Of a stretch of 64,000 bases of DNA, positions 51,907 to 62,015 are shown one piece after another; the first letter of the stretch is position 1, and each line of letters begins with the position of its first letter. The DNA lies in the NCBI RefSeq assembly GCF_016924835.1, contig NZ_CP070480.1:2046001-2110000 (forward strand), in the 5' to 3' direction. The translations under genes were made by a program, and so were the position numbers. The notes under the pieces are model-generated. The model searched no databases, had not been told where the DNA came from, and was given only the letters and a program-made list of their open reading frames with translations. The DNA comes from Rothia sp. ZJ932. Its GTDB lineage: Bacteria > Actinomycetota > Actinomycetes > Actinomycetales > Micrococcaceae.

Positions 51907-53076
51907 GTGAAGGTTTTAAAGTACGACGGTATGCCCGCTATTGTTGCCACTTTTGCGCTGGCTATTAGCGGTCTGTCGCTTCTATTGCCAGCTACTCCTG
52001 CGTGGGTGGTAAGCGGCGGCGCGGGTTCTCTGGGTGCTGGTTTAACGACGGCGACGCTGATGGGGTGTACCGTTGCTACCCAGTTATGCATGCCGAGGAT
52101 TCTGCGGCGGTGGGGGTGGACGCGCGTCCTCGTGACCGGTGCGCTGCTCATGGGTTTGCCCGCGCCCTTGCAGGCTTTCTCACCGAATCTGGGCCTGGTG
52201 CTGGTGAGCTCGGGGCTTCGCGGGGTTGGTTTCGGTATTTTGACAGTGTGCGCTTCAACCGCGCTGACGCTGTTGATTCCGGCGGAGGCACGCGGTCGAG
52301 CGGTAGGTTTGTACGGGCTGGCGGCGGCTGGTACGCAGATGATTTTGACGCCGTTGGCTCCCTGGCTGGTTGAGCTGTGGGGCTTTCGCCCGGTCTTGGT
52401 GCTGGGTGTTCTGCCTGCCCTGGGTGTTCCTTTTGCTTATAAGTTAGGCAAGCTGGTGGACGCCTTACCGCCGCAGCCTGTACGCGAGCGGCAAGCCGGT
52501 GGCAGCGTCCTGTCCCGTATTTGGCCGGCACTTCTCACTTTGACCCTGACCACAAGCGCGGGTGGTGCTTTCATGACATTCGCTGATCAGCTCTCACCGT
52601 CAGCCAGTGCAGCGGCGGTGGCGTTGCTGGTATTGACCGTTATGGCAACTCCCACCCGGTTGTACGGTGGAGGGCTGACAGATAGATTTGGTACCCGCGT
52701 ACTAATGTCGCCGGTGTTGGCGCTCACCGCGGTGGGCTTATTGCTCATTAGTTTTTCTACGCGAGAACCTACCCCTGATTCCCGTTTGGTATTGCTGCTG
52801 GGCGGGGTGTTGCTGTTGGGCTTTGGGTACGGTTTCTTGCAGAGCGTTACGATGGTACGAGCTTTCGCGGATTCCGAGGGTGAGACAACCCGCGCGTCCG
52901 TGGCGTGGAACGTTAATTTCGATGTGGGCACCGGGTTAGGCGGGCTCATGTTGGGTGCGTTGATGCAGGTTTCTACTGCCTCTACCGCCTGGTTGCTGTG
53001 GGCAGCGTTGCTGCTTGTGACAGCTGTGTTACTGGGGTTCAAGGACGCGCGCGAGCGACAGAGCGCCGGGCGGTAG
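51907..53076 (+). CDS. MFS transporter
   Basis: A 389-residue major facilitator with about 12 membrane segments. GTG 51907 follows AGAAAGGG; an upstream GTG at 51886 would add seven residues. ATLMGCTVATQLCMPRILRRWGWTRVL is the loop 2-3 region, and FGYGFLQSVTMVRAFADSEGETTRASVAWNVNFDVGTGLGG (quoted in part) resembles drug/sugar exporters. The substrate is unknown. It is monocistronic. Confidence 0.88.
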   Translation: MKVLKYDGMPAIVATFALAISGLSLLLPATPAWVVSGGAGSLGAGLTTATLMGCTVATQLCMPRILRRWGWTRVLVTGALLMGLPAPLQAFSPNLGLVLVSSGLRGVGFGILTVCASTALTLLIPAEARGRAVGLYGLAAAGTQMILTPLAPWLVELWGFRPVLVLGVLPALGVPFAYKLGKLVDALPPQPVRERQAGGSVLSRIWPALLTLTLTTSAGGAFMTFADQLSPSASAAAVALLVLTVMATPTRLYGGGLTDRFGTRVLMSPVLALTAVGLLLISFSTREPTPDSRLVLLLGGVLLLGFGYGFLQSVTMVRAFADSEGETTRASVAWNVNFDVGTGLGGLMLGALMQVSTASTAWLLWAALLLVTAVLLGFKDARERQSAGR

Positions 53077-53180
53077 TACCTCTAGGGAATACGTGCCCCC
53101 CTGCTGAAAGCACTCCCCGTTGTTGATTACCTAACCGGCACCGCTACGTCACCAACCGCCTTTTCAGGTACGGTTATGAG

Positions 53181-54170
53181 GTGATTATTTCTACCGTTGC
53201 CATCATTGTTCGTACTAAAGATCGCCCTACGTTTTTGACTCGCGCGCTGGCTAATATCGCGGCGCAGACCTACCCGCATTACAATGTGGTGGTGGTCAAT
53301 GACGGTGGCGCTACTGCTCCCGTTGATCGAATTGTCGCTACTGCTGGGCTGGGTGAAAAAGTTCAGGTTCTTCACCGCGAGGTCAGTGAGGGCATGGAGG
53401 CTGCTTCTAATGCTGGCATCCGTGCCAGCGCCTCAGACTACATCGCTATTCACGATGACGATGACCTGTGGGAGCCCACCTTCCTTGAAAAGACCGTGGC
53501 TCGCCTTGAGCAGACAGGCGCGGCGATGGTGACGGTTCGTATCGATGAGTATTTTGAGCGCATCACGGACGCGGGCATCTTCAAACATTTAGATTCGCGT
53601 CCTTTCTGGGGTTTCATTCAGGGCGTTCATTTGCACGATCTTTTCCGCATTAACCGGGCTGTTCCTATCGGCATTTTGCACAGGCGTTCCCTGCACGATG
53701 AGCTGGGCTATTACGAGGAGTCCCTACCTGTGGTGGGTGACTGGGAGTTCAACCTGCGCGTAGCTCAGCGCTACCCCGTGGAGTTCGTCGATGAGAACCT
53801 TGCCCACTGGTCTAAGCGGGTCAATGCTACCGGCGCGAACGCTAATAGTACGGTGGCTGGTTTTGATGCGCACCGCCATTACGATGCGTGCGTTCGTGAA
53901 GAAGCGGTGCGCGACCATCTGACATCGGGTGGTCACGCTGGTCCTTACCTTTTTGCTGCCAACCTCGCTAACGAGGTCCAGGGCGCGGTAGATGAGGCAC
54001 ACGCGAGCGTGCGTGCCTCCGCCGGGGAAACCGCTGATATGCTGCGCGGTGTCAGTGAGAAACTTGATCGCATTGAGCACGCCCAGCGTGAGCAGGCAGA
54101 ACGTCTTGCCCGCATTGAGAAAGCACTATCGGTTAAAGACCGCGTTCGGTCAGTTCTGAAGCGGGGTTAG
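53181..54170 (+). CDS. Family 2 glycosyltransferase
   Basis: A 329-residue GT-A enzyme: STVAIIVRTKDRPTFLTRAL, QTYPHYNVVVVNDGGATAP, SDYIAIHDDDDLWEPTFLEK with the DxD-type metal site, and GDWEFNLRVAQRYPVEFVDE. The C-terminal ~60 residues are a coiled coil (MLRGVSEKLDRIEHAQREQA). The GTG start at 53181 is within GAGGTG. It is followed after four bases by a polysaccharide pyruvyl transferase, suggesting synthesis of a pyruvylated cell-surface glycan, which could be the SLH ligand of the protease nearby. Confidence 0.88.
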   Translation: MIISTVAIIVRTKDRPTFLTRALANIAAQTYPHYNVVVVNDGGATAPVDRIVATAGLGEKVQVLHREVSEGMEAASNAGIRASASDYIAIHDDDDLWEPTFLEKTVARLEQTGAAMVTVRIDEYFERITDAGIFKHLDSRPFWGFIQGVHLHDLFRINRAVPIGILHRRSLHDELGYYEESLPVVGDWEFNLRVAQRYPVEFVDENLAHWSKRVNATGANANSTVAGFDAHRHYDACVREEAVRDHLTSGGHAGPYLFAANLANEVQGAVDEAHASVRASAGETADMLRGVSEKLDRIEHAQREQAERLARIEKALSVKDRVRSVLKRG

Positions 54171-54174
54171 TCGC

Positions 54175-55542
54175 ATGAAGATTCTGGTTCTTTCAGATAT
54201 GGGTCAGCAGACCTATCATGTGGGTGATGAGGCGATGGGCATCGCTGCTGCCGATGAGATGATCAGCCGCGGGCATGAGGTTGTTTTTCTGACCCGTTCC
54301 ACTGAGCATTCTCAGCGTTTTGTGGGCGCCGGCGATTACCACCCCACTCTGCCCTTCCCCTGGCCCCCGGCTGATCGCGAGCGATACCTTGCCGACCTGA
54401 TTCGCTTTGTGGAGGGCGAGCGTGATTTCACCTTCCCTGAGACTGAAGCTGATTACACCCGTTTTGTAGAGGGCGTTGCAGAGGCGGATGCTGTGCTGTT
54501 GGCTGGCGGTGGCAACATGAACTCCCGCTACGGCTGGCTACTCTATGAGCGCGTGGCGCTGCTGAGCGTAGCCCACCATCTGGGTAAGCCGGTGGTTGTT
54601 TCCGGTCAGTCGCTGGGTCCGGTTCTTTCCGGGCACGACGCAGGGGTTTTGGCATCCGCTCTTAGCCAGGTTGATGTGGTGAGTATGCGTGAGGTTACCT
54701 CTTTCACCTGGTGCCGCACGCGCGGTATCGCCGCTCTTGCAGGTCTTGATGATGCGACTTTCTATGAGCCGGGCGAGCGCCGTCTGCCCGGTGAAGGCGA
54801 GCTTTACCTGCCAGAGGACTACCTCTCGGTGACCTTCAACCATCTGAGCGATGAGCAGGTGGAAGCGGCGGCGCAGTTGCTAGATCGCGCGTCTGAAGAG
54901 CTTGGTCTTGCCCCGGTTTTCGTTCCTCACATGGGGGATCCTGCCCTGGGCAATGGTGATGTTGTCTTGCACCAGCGCATTGCCGAACGCATGAAGGCAC
55001 GTTCCACGGTTCTGCCCATGGTTCACGCTGATACGGCGGTTCGGGTGCATCGCGGGGCTGCCCTCGTGCTGACTACCCGCTACCACCCGGCAGTTCTAGC
55101 GCTTGCCTACGGGGTTCCGGCGTTGGGTCTACTGCCCGATGCTTTCACTGATATCCGCTTGGGCGGGGCGCTTTCCCACTATGGTTTAGAGGATTTCGCG
55201 CTGGCTCTTGACTTGCTGGATTCCCCCCATGCGGTCTTTGATGCCCTGGCGGAGCTTCACTCCCGCAGAGCAGAGCTGTCAGCGGCTTTAACCAGCCGTG
55301 GTGAGCAGCTACGTCTCTTTCAGAAGAAGTGGTGGGACGCCGTGGCGGCAACTTTGACAGGTGCTGAGGCTGACCTGCCGATTCTGCAACCGGCAGCCCC
55401 GCTCAGCTCCAGCTCTCAGGACGCGTCCGGCACCTGGCGTCAGTTCAACGAGCTGTTGCGCCCAGTAGCGCGCAGACTCTCCTTTGAGGCGCAGACCGCA
55501 GAAGCTGAGTTTGATAGGGCACAATCCTACAATCGCAGGTAA
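54175..55542 (+). CDS. Polysaccharide pyruvyl transferase family protein
   Basis: A 455-residue protein of the CsaB/PS_pyruv_trans family. It opens MKILVLSDMGQQTYHVGDEA, then ADAVLLAGGGNMNSRYGWLL, GKPVVVSGQSLGPVLSGHDA, VVSMREVTSFTWCRTRG and RGAALVLTTRYHPAVLALAY, all typical. The enzymes add pyruvate ketals to cell-wall glycans; SLH domains bind such glycans. It is co-transcribed with the glycosyltransferase. Confidence 0.85.
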   Translation: MKILVLSDMGQQTYHVGDEAMGIAAADEMISRGHEVVFLTRSTEHSQRFVGAGDYHPTLPFPWPPADRERYLADLIRFVEGERDFTFPETEADYTRFVEGVAEADAVLLAGGGNMNSRYGWLLYERVALLSVAHHLGKPVVVSGQSLGPVLSGHDAGVLASALSQVDVVSMREVTSFTWCRTRGIAALAGLDDATFYEPGERRLPGEGELYLPEDYLSVTFNHLSDEQVEAAAQLLDRASEELGLAPVFVPHMGDPALGNGDVVLHQRIAERMKARSTVLPMVHADTAVRVHRGAALVLTTRYHPAVLALAYGVPALGLLPDAFTDIRLGGALSHYGLEDFALALDLLDSPHAVFDALAELHSRRAELSAALTSRGEQLRLFQKKWWDAVAATLTGAEADLPILQPAAPLSSSSQDASGTWRQFNELLRPVARRLSFEAQTAEAEFDRAQSYNRR

Positions 55543-55567
55543 AAGCCCTGCCCAAAAATCCCATAAA

Positions 55568-55604
55568 AATGCCCGGTGCTTCTAAAGTAGAAGCACCGGG
55601 CATT
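55568..55604. terminator. Bidirectional terminator
   Basis: AATGCCCGGTGCTTCTA and TAGAAGCACCGGGCATT pair perfectly across AAG, between convergent genes. Confidence 0.9.
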
Positions 55605-55618
55605 CTGGTATCAACGAT

Positions 55619-56908
55619 TTAGTCTTCGATTAGATCGCGCACCACAATGGTCTGCTCGCGACCGGGGCCAACACCAATCGCCGAAATACGGCAACCCGAG
55701 ATTTCTTCGAGCTTCTCCACGTACTTACGCGCATTTTTGGGCAGCTCGTCCAGAGTCTTAGCGTTGGTGATATCTTCTGTCCAACCTGGGAAGTACTCGT
55801 AGATGGGCTTAGCGTGGTGGAAGTCCGACTGGGTCATGGGCATCTCGTCGTGACGCACGCCGTCCACATCGTAGGCAACACAAACAGGAATCTGTTCCAA
55901 GCCGGTGAGAACATCCAGCTTGGTGATGAAGAGGTCAGTGAAACCGTTGATGCGCACAGCCTGACGTGCCAGCACCGCGTCGTACCAGCCACAGCGGCGG
56001 GGGCGACCGGTGTTCACACCGAATTCGCCGCCAGTCTTCTGCAAAAATTCGCCCATCTCGTCAAAGAGTTCGGTGGGGAAGGGACCCGCGCCCACGCGGG
56101 TGGTGTATGCCTTCTGAATACCAATGACGCGGGAAATGCGGGTGGGGCCAATGCCCGAACCTACGGACGCACCGCCAGCAGTTGGGTTGGAAGAGGTGAC
56201 AAAGGGGTAGGTGCCGTGGTCAACGTCCAAGAAAGTTGCCTGACCGCCTTCCATGAGCAGGTTCTTGCCTTCATCGAGCGCATCGTTCAGTAGCTGGGTT
56301 GATTCAACAATCATGGGTGCCAGACGGTCGGCGAAGCTCATGAAGTACTCAACGATTTCTTCGACCTCAACGTGGTGGCGGTTGTAGACTTTCACCAGCA
56401 GTTCGTTCTTCTGACGCAGAGCGCCCTCAACCTTCTGGCGCAGAATCGACTCGTCGAGGATGTCCTGAACGCGAATACCCAGACGTCCGACCTTGTCCAT
56501 GTAAGCGGGACCAATGCCACGACCGGTAGTACCGATAGCGCGCTTACCCAAGAAACGCTCGGTAACCTTGTCCATGGTCTGATGGTAGGGGGCAACTAGG
56601 TGAGCATTCGCTGAAATCTTCAGCTTAGAGGTGTCAGCACCGCGGGCTTCAAGACCGTCGATTTCCTCAAAGAGAGCCTCGGGGTTCACGACCACGCCGT
56701 TACCAATCACGGGCACAGCGTTTTCAGAAAGAATACCCGCCGGAAGGAGCTTCAGCTCAAACTTCTGACCGTTCACCACAACAGTATGGCCCGCATTGTT
56801 GCCGCCGTTGGGCTTCACCACGTAATCGACGCGTCCACCCAGTAGGTCGGTAGCTTTACCTTTGCCTTCATCGCCCCACTGGGCGCCTACAATCACAATC
56901 GCTGGCAT
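55619..56908 (-). CDS. purA: Adenylosuccinate synthetase
   Basis: A 429-residue GTP-dependent enzyme converting IMP and aspartate to adenylosuccinate. Motifs: [18 protein letters not shown] (P-loop), [57 protein letters not shown] and [12 protein letters not shown]. Start at ATG 56908; length is standard. Confidence 0.97.
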   Translation of the reverse strand: MPAIVIVGAQWGDEGKGKATDLLGGRVDYVVKPNGGNNAGHTVVVNGQKFELKLLPAGILSENAVPVIGNGVVVNPEALFEEIDGLEARGADTSKLKISANAHLVAPYHQTMDKVTERFLGKRAIGTTGRGIGPAYMDKVGRLGIRVQDILDESILRQKVEGALRQKNELLVKVYNRHHVEVEEIVEYFMSFADRLAPMIVESTQLLNDALDEGKNLLMEGGQATFLDVDHGTYPFVTSSNPTAGGASVGSGIGPTRISRVIGIQKAYTTRVGAGPFPTELFDEMGEFLQKTGGEFGVNTGRPRRCGWYDAVLARQAVRINGFTDLFITKLDVLTGLEQIPVCVAYDVDGVRHDEMPMTQSDFHHAKPIYEYFPGWTEDITNAKTLDELPKNARKYVEKLEEISGCRISAIGVGPGREQTIVVRDLIED

Positions 56909-57327
56909 AAAAAGAATTACTCCTAATGGAAGGTCTCACCTGCCGGGTTTCACGGCGGTGGGGCGCGCCTCCCCTTGCGTAATAATGTGTGGTTCGAGGA
57001 ATAAGCCTTCTCTTGCTTGAGCGCACCATCCACCAGTTTACCCGGCAGAGGGGCGCGGAGCTATCTTTTAGTGTGGCGGCTGGATTTGTGACGGGTGCAG
57101 ACCCCAATATCTCACAGTTCGAAACCGTTCGGCACAGACCCCGTTCTCCGATTCTCCCCCGCTAAGATGCCGGTTATCGCGTAATAATTACGTCACGAGG
57201 GATTTTGTACAAATTTAACGTATTATTCAAGATAACCATGACGCCAACCACACTCTAATGACCCCCATCATGAGAGAGCGTCACGGGCATTCACACCATC
57301 CATTCGGTCTTTGATCAAAGGAGATTC
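56909..57327. other. Divergent promoter region purA / protease
   Basis: 419 bases. CGCGTAATAATTACGT near 57179 is a short palindrome in an AT-rich stretch that would suit the protease promoter. AAAGGAG at 57318 is the protease ribosome site. Nothing else recognised. Confidence 0.5.
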
Positions 57328-60300
57328 ATGAACTACCGTCGCAAGAAGGCAGCACGCGCTGGCGCGTCTGCCCTGCTGGGGTTCTCCCTGGCACTGCCGC
57401 TCGCAGTAGCACCCGGAGCATCCGCCGCAGAACTGCCTCACACCCAGGAATCCATTGCACAGTCTGCAGCAACCAGTGGAAAAATCAGCGCCAACCTTAA
57501 GAACACCGAAGGCAACATCAGCGTCTTCGTGAAGTTCAAGGGCGAAGGTGCTTACCGTGCTACCCAGCCCAAGGACGTCCTCGATGGCTCACGCGAACCC
57601 GTAGCAGCGGTTAATCGCGTACAGCAGATTGAGCGAGCCGTTCAGTCACAGGCAGCGCAGGTTGCCGATCAGTCATCAGGCAAGATTCTTTACACCACCC
57701 ACAACACCGTACGAGGCGTAGCACTCTCCGGCGATGCGCAGGCACTGATTGATCTGGCGAACCGCAGCGACGTTGAAAGCATCGCCCGCATTATTCCTAA
57801 GGAACGCAACAACGGTGGCACCGTTATCGACACCGAGGCTATCAATACCTGGACCCAGACCGGCAAAACCGGTAAGGACGTCAAGGTAGCAGTCATCGAC
57901 ACCGGTATTGACTACACCCACGCAACCTTCGGCGGCCCCGGTACTGATGCAGCCTACAAGAGCGCAAAGAACTCCACCGATCTTCCGGCACAGAACGCTA
58001 AACTCTACGATCCCAAAAAGTTCATCGGTGGCTACGATTTTGCAGGCGATAGCTATGACGGATCCAATGACGCTCAGCCTGATGGCAACCCGCTTGACTG
58101 CGAAATTGCAGGTCACGGCACCCACGTTGGTGGCACCGCTGTAGGCTACGGCGTGAACGCTGACGGTTCAACTTTTGACGGGGATTACACCAAGCTCTCC
58201 GCCAAGGACGTTCAGGGCATGAAGATCGGCCCAGGTTCAGCACCAGAAGCTCAGCTGTTGGGCTTCCGCGTCTTTGGTTGTGAAGGTTCAACCAACCTCA
58301 CCGGTCAGGCGCTGGACGCCTCACTTGACCCCAACGGTGACGGTGACTTCTCAGACCGCGCAGACGTCGTTAACCTGTCACTGGGCTCTGACTTCGGACC
58401 CGTTGACGATCCTGAAAACGAGATCATGGACTCCCTCTACCGCAACGGTGTTCTCACCGTTGTAGCAGCGGGTAACGCTAACAGCTACCAGGGTGTTGGT
58501 GATACCTACTCCATTTTGGGCACCCCCGGCAACACTGTTTCCTCTTTGACCGTAGCCAACTCTATTGGTTCAAACGCTTACAGGGACAAAGCTGAAATTC
58601 TTGCACCCTCCGACATTGCAGGTGAGGTAGCAGGCGACTACAGCGTTAACTTCGATTACGATGCAGCAACCGAAGAACAGCTCACCGGTGAAGTTGTTAT
58701 GACCACCGCAGACAACCCCTACGCTTGTGATGAGTACGGCCCCGATGTTGATTTCGGTGGCAAGTGGGTTTTCATTGACTGGTCTGATGAAACCGGCGAC
58801 TACCCCTGTGGTTCAGGCGTCCGCTTCGATAACATCGCTAAAGCAGGCGGTAAGGGCGTAGTACTGGCTTCTCAGGTTCTGCTGGAAAACGCGGGTATCG
58901 CAGGTAATAAGACTATCCCCGGCATCCGTATCAACTCACAGAACGCCGAAAAGGTGCGTGAAGCTGTCATCAAGGGCGGCGTGAGAATCAAGCTTGATCC
59001 CGAATCCATCGGTGTAGCCGCGATTGAAACCGGTAAGCTCGACACCTTGAACCCCTCCACCGCACGTGGTCAGCACGGTTCACAGGGCTTCACCAAGCCC
59101 GACGTCGCAGCATCGGGTACCTCCATCAAATCAGCAGCGGTAGCAGGCGGCAATAAGCCTGCTGTCATGACCGGCACCTCTATGGCTGCACCCCACGTAG
59201 CCGGTATCGCCGCGCTGGTAGCTGAAGCTCACCCGGAGTACTCACCTGCTAACATCAAGGCAGCCATTATGAATACCGCGCACCACGATCTTCGTGACGA
59301 AGAAGGAGACATCTTCTCCGTTGAGCGTGTAGGTTCCGGTCGCATCGACGCGAAGGACGCTGTAGACACAGACGTCCTGCTGTACAACTCAGACCGCCCC
59401 GAGCAGGTCTCAACCAGCTTCGGCGTTGTTGAGTTGGCACCCAACGAAACCAAAACTTTCACTCGCAACTTCACTGTTGAGAACCGTGGCGAATCAGCAC
59501 GCACCTTCGCTGTAGATTTCGCAACCAGTTCAGAGCTTCAGGGCGTTACTATCTCAGCCCCTGAAACCGTTACTGTTGGCGCTAACAACAACGCTACCGT
59601 CACCGTGACCGTCACCGTTAACGGTGCCGAACTGGCTAAGCAGCTTGACCCTGCGACCCTCGAATCGCACTCCCAAATTGCTCGCCAGTACATCTCGACC
59701 CTCTCAAGCCGCATCCTGCTCACCGACGGTGACTTCCAGTTGCGCGCGCCCGTCCAAATTGCGCCTAAACCCGTCTCGAACATGAGCGCTCAGGCTCCCA
59801 CCTTCACCGGCGCGGAGAACGCAGCTCGCGTTAAACTGACCGGCGAAGCTCTGAATCAGAACGGTTACATTTCAGCACTAGGTGCTTTCCAGCTAGGCGA
59901 GAAGAGCCCCCGCATTCCTACCCATTCACTGGGAATCGCATCTGCCCAGGCAGTAGATATTCAGTACGTGGGTGCAAACTCAACTATCCCCGCGCAGCTT
60001 GCCACCGGCAACACTAACGCTGACCCTTTCTTGAACTTCGGCATTTCATCTTGGGCTAACTGGGAGACTTTCAGTCGCAGCCTCAACTACGAGATTGACA
60101 TCGACCTCGATAACGATGACAACCCCGAGTACATCGTTTCTACCGGTCGCATCGCCGGTGTTGATTACCCCATTGCCCGCCTCTACAAGCGTCAGGCAAA
60201 CGGTCAGTTCGTTTCCATTGATGCACAGGCTATCAACAGTGTAACCGGTGAAGTAGATACCAACCTCATGGACACCAACACCATGGTTGTTCCTGTGAAC

Positions 60301-61197
60301 CTCGCCAAGATGAACCTCAGCGCCCAAGAAGCGGCTAACCTGCGTTACGCCGTCTTCAGCTCAGCGGCAGGCGTCGATGGCCTGGTTGATAGCACCGGTT
60401 GGATCTCATACAACCCTGCAGCACCCGACCTTGCCTTCGGCGCAGATAAGGTTGTAGGCAGCTCAGCTCTCTTTGCTGATTCACCCGAAACTGAGCTGAC
60501 CGCTTACCGTGCCCGCAAGAGCGATGCTCAGGCACTGTTCTTGCACATGCACAATGGAACCGGCAACCTCTCGGGTATCCGTGCAGGTGAAGATGGCGCT
60601 AAGGCTGAGGTTGTAGACATTGAGACCAAGACTCTCACTTACGACCCCCGCTTCACTGACGTTCCCGCTGAACACATGTTCCATGAGGAGATCTCATGGC
60701 TAGCGACCCGCGGCATCACCAACGGTTGGGCTGACGGCACCTTCCGCCCCGACGCTCCCGTTGAACGCGCCGCAATGGCAGCATTCTTCTACCGTCTCGC
60801 TGGCTCACCCCAGTTCACGGTATCTACCAACTCACCGTTCACCGATGTGCCCACCACCCACCCCTTCTACAAGGAAATTTCGTGGATGGCTGAGCAGGGT
60901 ATCACCACAGGTTGGGCTGACGGCACCTTCCGCCCCGACGCTCCCGTTGAACGCGCCGCAATGGCAGCATTCTTCTACCGTCTCGCTGGCTCACCCGACA
61001 CCGCAGCACCTGCCAATAATGTCTTCGCAGACGTGAGCGCTAATCACCAGTTTGCTACTGAGATTAGCTGGCTGTCTGAGCAAGGCATCACCAACGGCTG
61101 GGATGACAACACCTACCGCCCCGACCTCAGCATTGAGCGCGGCGCGATGGCAGCATTCGTCTACCGCTACGACAAGAACGTACTGGCTAAGCGCTAA
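57328..61197 (+). CDS. Secreted subtilisin-like serine protease with SLH domains
   Basis: A 1289-residue S8-family cell-surface protease. Signal peptide (1-34, ending PGASAAEL); an I9-like propeptide (about 60-170); the catalytic domain with Asp in VKVAVIDTGIDYTHA (~191), His in IAGHGTHVGGTAVGYG (~263) and Ser in VMTGTSMAAPHVAGIAALVA (~618). A protease-associated domain is inserted (about 430-560). Fibronectin-like and cleavage domains follow. Three SLH domains occupy the C-terminus from about 1095 (FTDVPAEHMFHEEISWLATR, GITNGWADGTFRPDAPVERA), the first two almost identical in DNA. SLH repeats anchor the protein to pyruvylated wall glycan, in keeping with the pyruvyl transferase upstream. Confidence 0.94.
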   Translation: MNYRRKKAARAGASALLGFSLALPLAVAPGASAAELPHTQESIAQSAATSGKISANLKNTEGNISVFVKFKGEGAYRATQPKDVLDGSREPVAAVNRVQQIERAVQSQAAQVADQSSGKILYTTHNTVRGVALSGDAQALIDLANRSDVESIARIIPKERNNGGTVIDTEAINTWTQTGKTGKDVKVAVIDTGIDYTHATFGGPGTDAAYKSAKNSTDLPAQNAKLYDPKKFIGGYDFAGDSYDGSNDAQPDGNPLDCEIAGHGTHVGGTAVGYGVNADGSTFDGDYTKLSAKDVQGMKIGPGSAPEAQLLGFRVFGCEGSTNLTGQALDASLDPNGDGDFSDRADVVNLSLGSDFGPVDDPENEIMDSLYRNGVLTVVAAGNANSYQGVGDTYSILGTPGNTVSSLTVANSIGSNAYRDKAEILAPSDIAGEVAGDYSVNFDYDAATEEQLTGEVVMTTADNPYACDEYGPDVDFGGKWVFIDWSDETGDYPCGSGVRFDNIAKAGGKGVVLASQVLLENAGIAGNKTIPGIRINSQNAEKVREAVIKGGVRIKLDPESIGVAAIETGKLDTLNPSTARGQHGSQGFTKPDVAASGTSIKSAAVAGGNKPAVMTGTSMAAPHVAGIAALVAEAHPEYSPANIKAAIMNTAHHDLRDEEGDIFSVERVGSGRIDAKDAVDTDVLLYNSDRPEQVSTSFGVVELAPNETKTFTRNFTVENRGESARTFAVDFATSSELQGVTISAPETVTVGANNNATVTVTVTVNGAELAKQLDPATLESHSQIARQYISTLSSRILLTDGDFQLRAPVQIAPKPVSNMSAQAPTFTGAENAARVKLTGEALNQNGYISALGAFQLGEKSPRIPTHSLGIASAQAVDIQYVGANSTIPAQLATGNTNADPFLNFGISSWANWETFSRSLNYEIDIDLDNDDNPEYIVSTGRIAGVDYPIARLYKRQANGQFVSIDAQAINSVTGEVDTNLMDTNTMVVPVNLAKMNLSAQEAANLRYAVFSSAAGVDGLVDSTGWISYNPAAPDLAFGADKVVGSSALFADSPETELTAYRARKSDAQALFLHMHNGTGNLSGIRAGEDGAKAEVVDIETKTLTYDPRFTDVPAEHMFHEEISWLATRGITNGWADGTFRPDAPVERAAMAAFFYRLAGSPQFTVSTNSPFTDVPTTHPFYKEISWMAEQGITTGWADGTFRPDAPVERAAMAAFFYRLAGSPDTAAPANNVFADVSANHQFATEISWLSEQGITNGWDDNTYRPDLSIERGAMAAFVYRYDKNVLAKR

Positions 61198-61237
61198 AAC
61201 GCGAACCACCGTATAGGTTCTTTTCGCAGGTAGTAGC

Positions 61238-61279
61238 GAGGGGTCGCGTCCGTCAGTTTTCTGATGGACGCGACCCCTC
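61238..61279 (+). terminator. Protease gene terminator
   Basis: GAGGGGTCGCGTCCGTCAG and CTGATGGACGCGACCCCTC pair across TTTT, followed by CTTTGTCTT. Confidence 0.88.
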
Positions 61280-61321
61280 CTTTGTCTTGTGCTCAAGAAG
61301 GTTGCTTTCTCACCAACAACG

Positions 61322-61368
61322 CAGGACGCGCCCCCTGTTCTCACCGCCGAGAACAGGGGCGCGTCCTG
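61322..61368 (-). terminator. DUF4870 gene terminator
   Basis: CAGGACGCGCCCCTG-like arms with GTTCTC/GAGAAC extend over about 20 bp with a six-base loop. It lies 15 bases beyond the minus-strand gene's stop codon. Confidence 0.8.
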
Positions 61369-61382
61369 GTGGTTTTTGCAGC

Positions 61383-61880
61383 TTAGTTGAGTACCTTCAT
61401 CTGCAGCGGGTAAGTGTAGAACTCACCGTTGTTGGTTTTGATGGCAGCAAGAATATGAATCACCAGCATAGCGATTCCGGTGACCAGGTAGATCGGCCAG
61501 ACAACAAAAGCTGCAACGCCCAAGGTGACGATGATGGAGATATTAGCGATCATGTTGATGATCCACATGGTGAAGCTGAAGTTGAAAGCACCAGCGGCGG
61601 TTGCGCGAAGGTAACCGTAGCCGGGCTTGTCTTTGTAAATAAACCAAAAAATCAGCGGCACAGCGAAGCCCAAAAGAGTACCGCTGAGATAGGTGGCGGC
61701 GAGGGTGCCAACATGAATCAGGAGGGCGAGGCTCTTAGTATCAGCGGGCATACCGTTAAAAGCACCGCCCTGATGAGGCATCCGATGTTCGAAGCCGGGC
61801 TGAGAGTAACCGGGCTGCCCGTATACAGGGTGCGGCTGAGTTGGCTGCTCAGGATTGTGGTTATAAGGGTTCTGGGTCAT
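61383..61880 (-). CDS. DUF4870 membrane protein
   Basis: A 165-residue protein starting MTQNPYNHNPEQPTQPHPVY at ATG 61878-61880 after AAAGAGACG. A Pro/Gln/Gly-rich cytoplasmic head of ~55 residues is followed by the DUF4870 (Tic20-like) membrane domain: SLALLIHVGTLAATYLSGTL, PLIFWFIYKDKPGYGYLRAT and FNFSFTMWIINMIANISIIV. The function is not established. The much longer open frame upstream is antisense to nadE and is not coding. Confidence 0.88.
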   Translation of the reverse strand: MTQNPYNHNPEQPTQPHPVYGQPGYSQPGFEHRMPHQGGAFNGMPADTKSLALLIHVGTLAATYLSGTLLGFAVPLIFWFIYKDKPGYGYLRATAAGAFNFSFTMWIINMIANISIIVTLGVAAFVVWPIYLVTGIAMLVIHILAAIKTNNGEFYTYPLQMKVLN

Positions 61881-62015
61881 CGTCTCTTTTCTTTCTCTGT
61901 ACCGTCTGTGATACTTACAGCCTACGTGGTGAAGACATAGCTCACCAGAATAAAGCGTAAAGAGTAGAGTCAGCTCTACCGAACAAGGTGTTATTGCCCG
62001 ACTCACACCGCTAAG

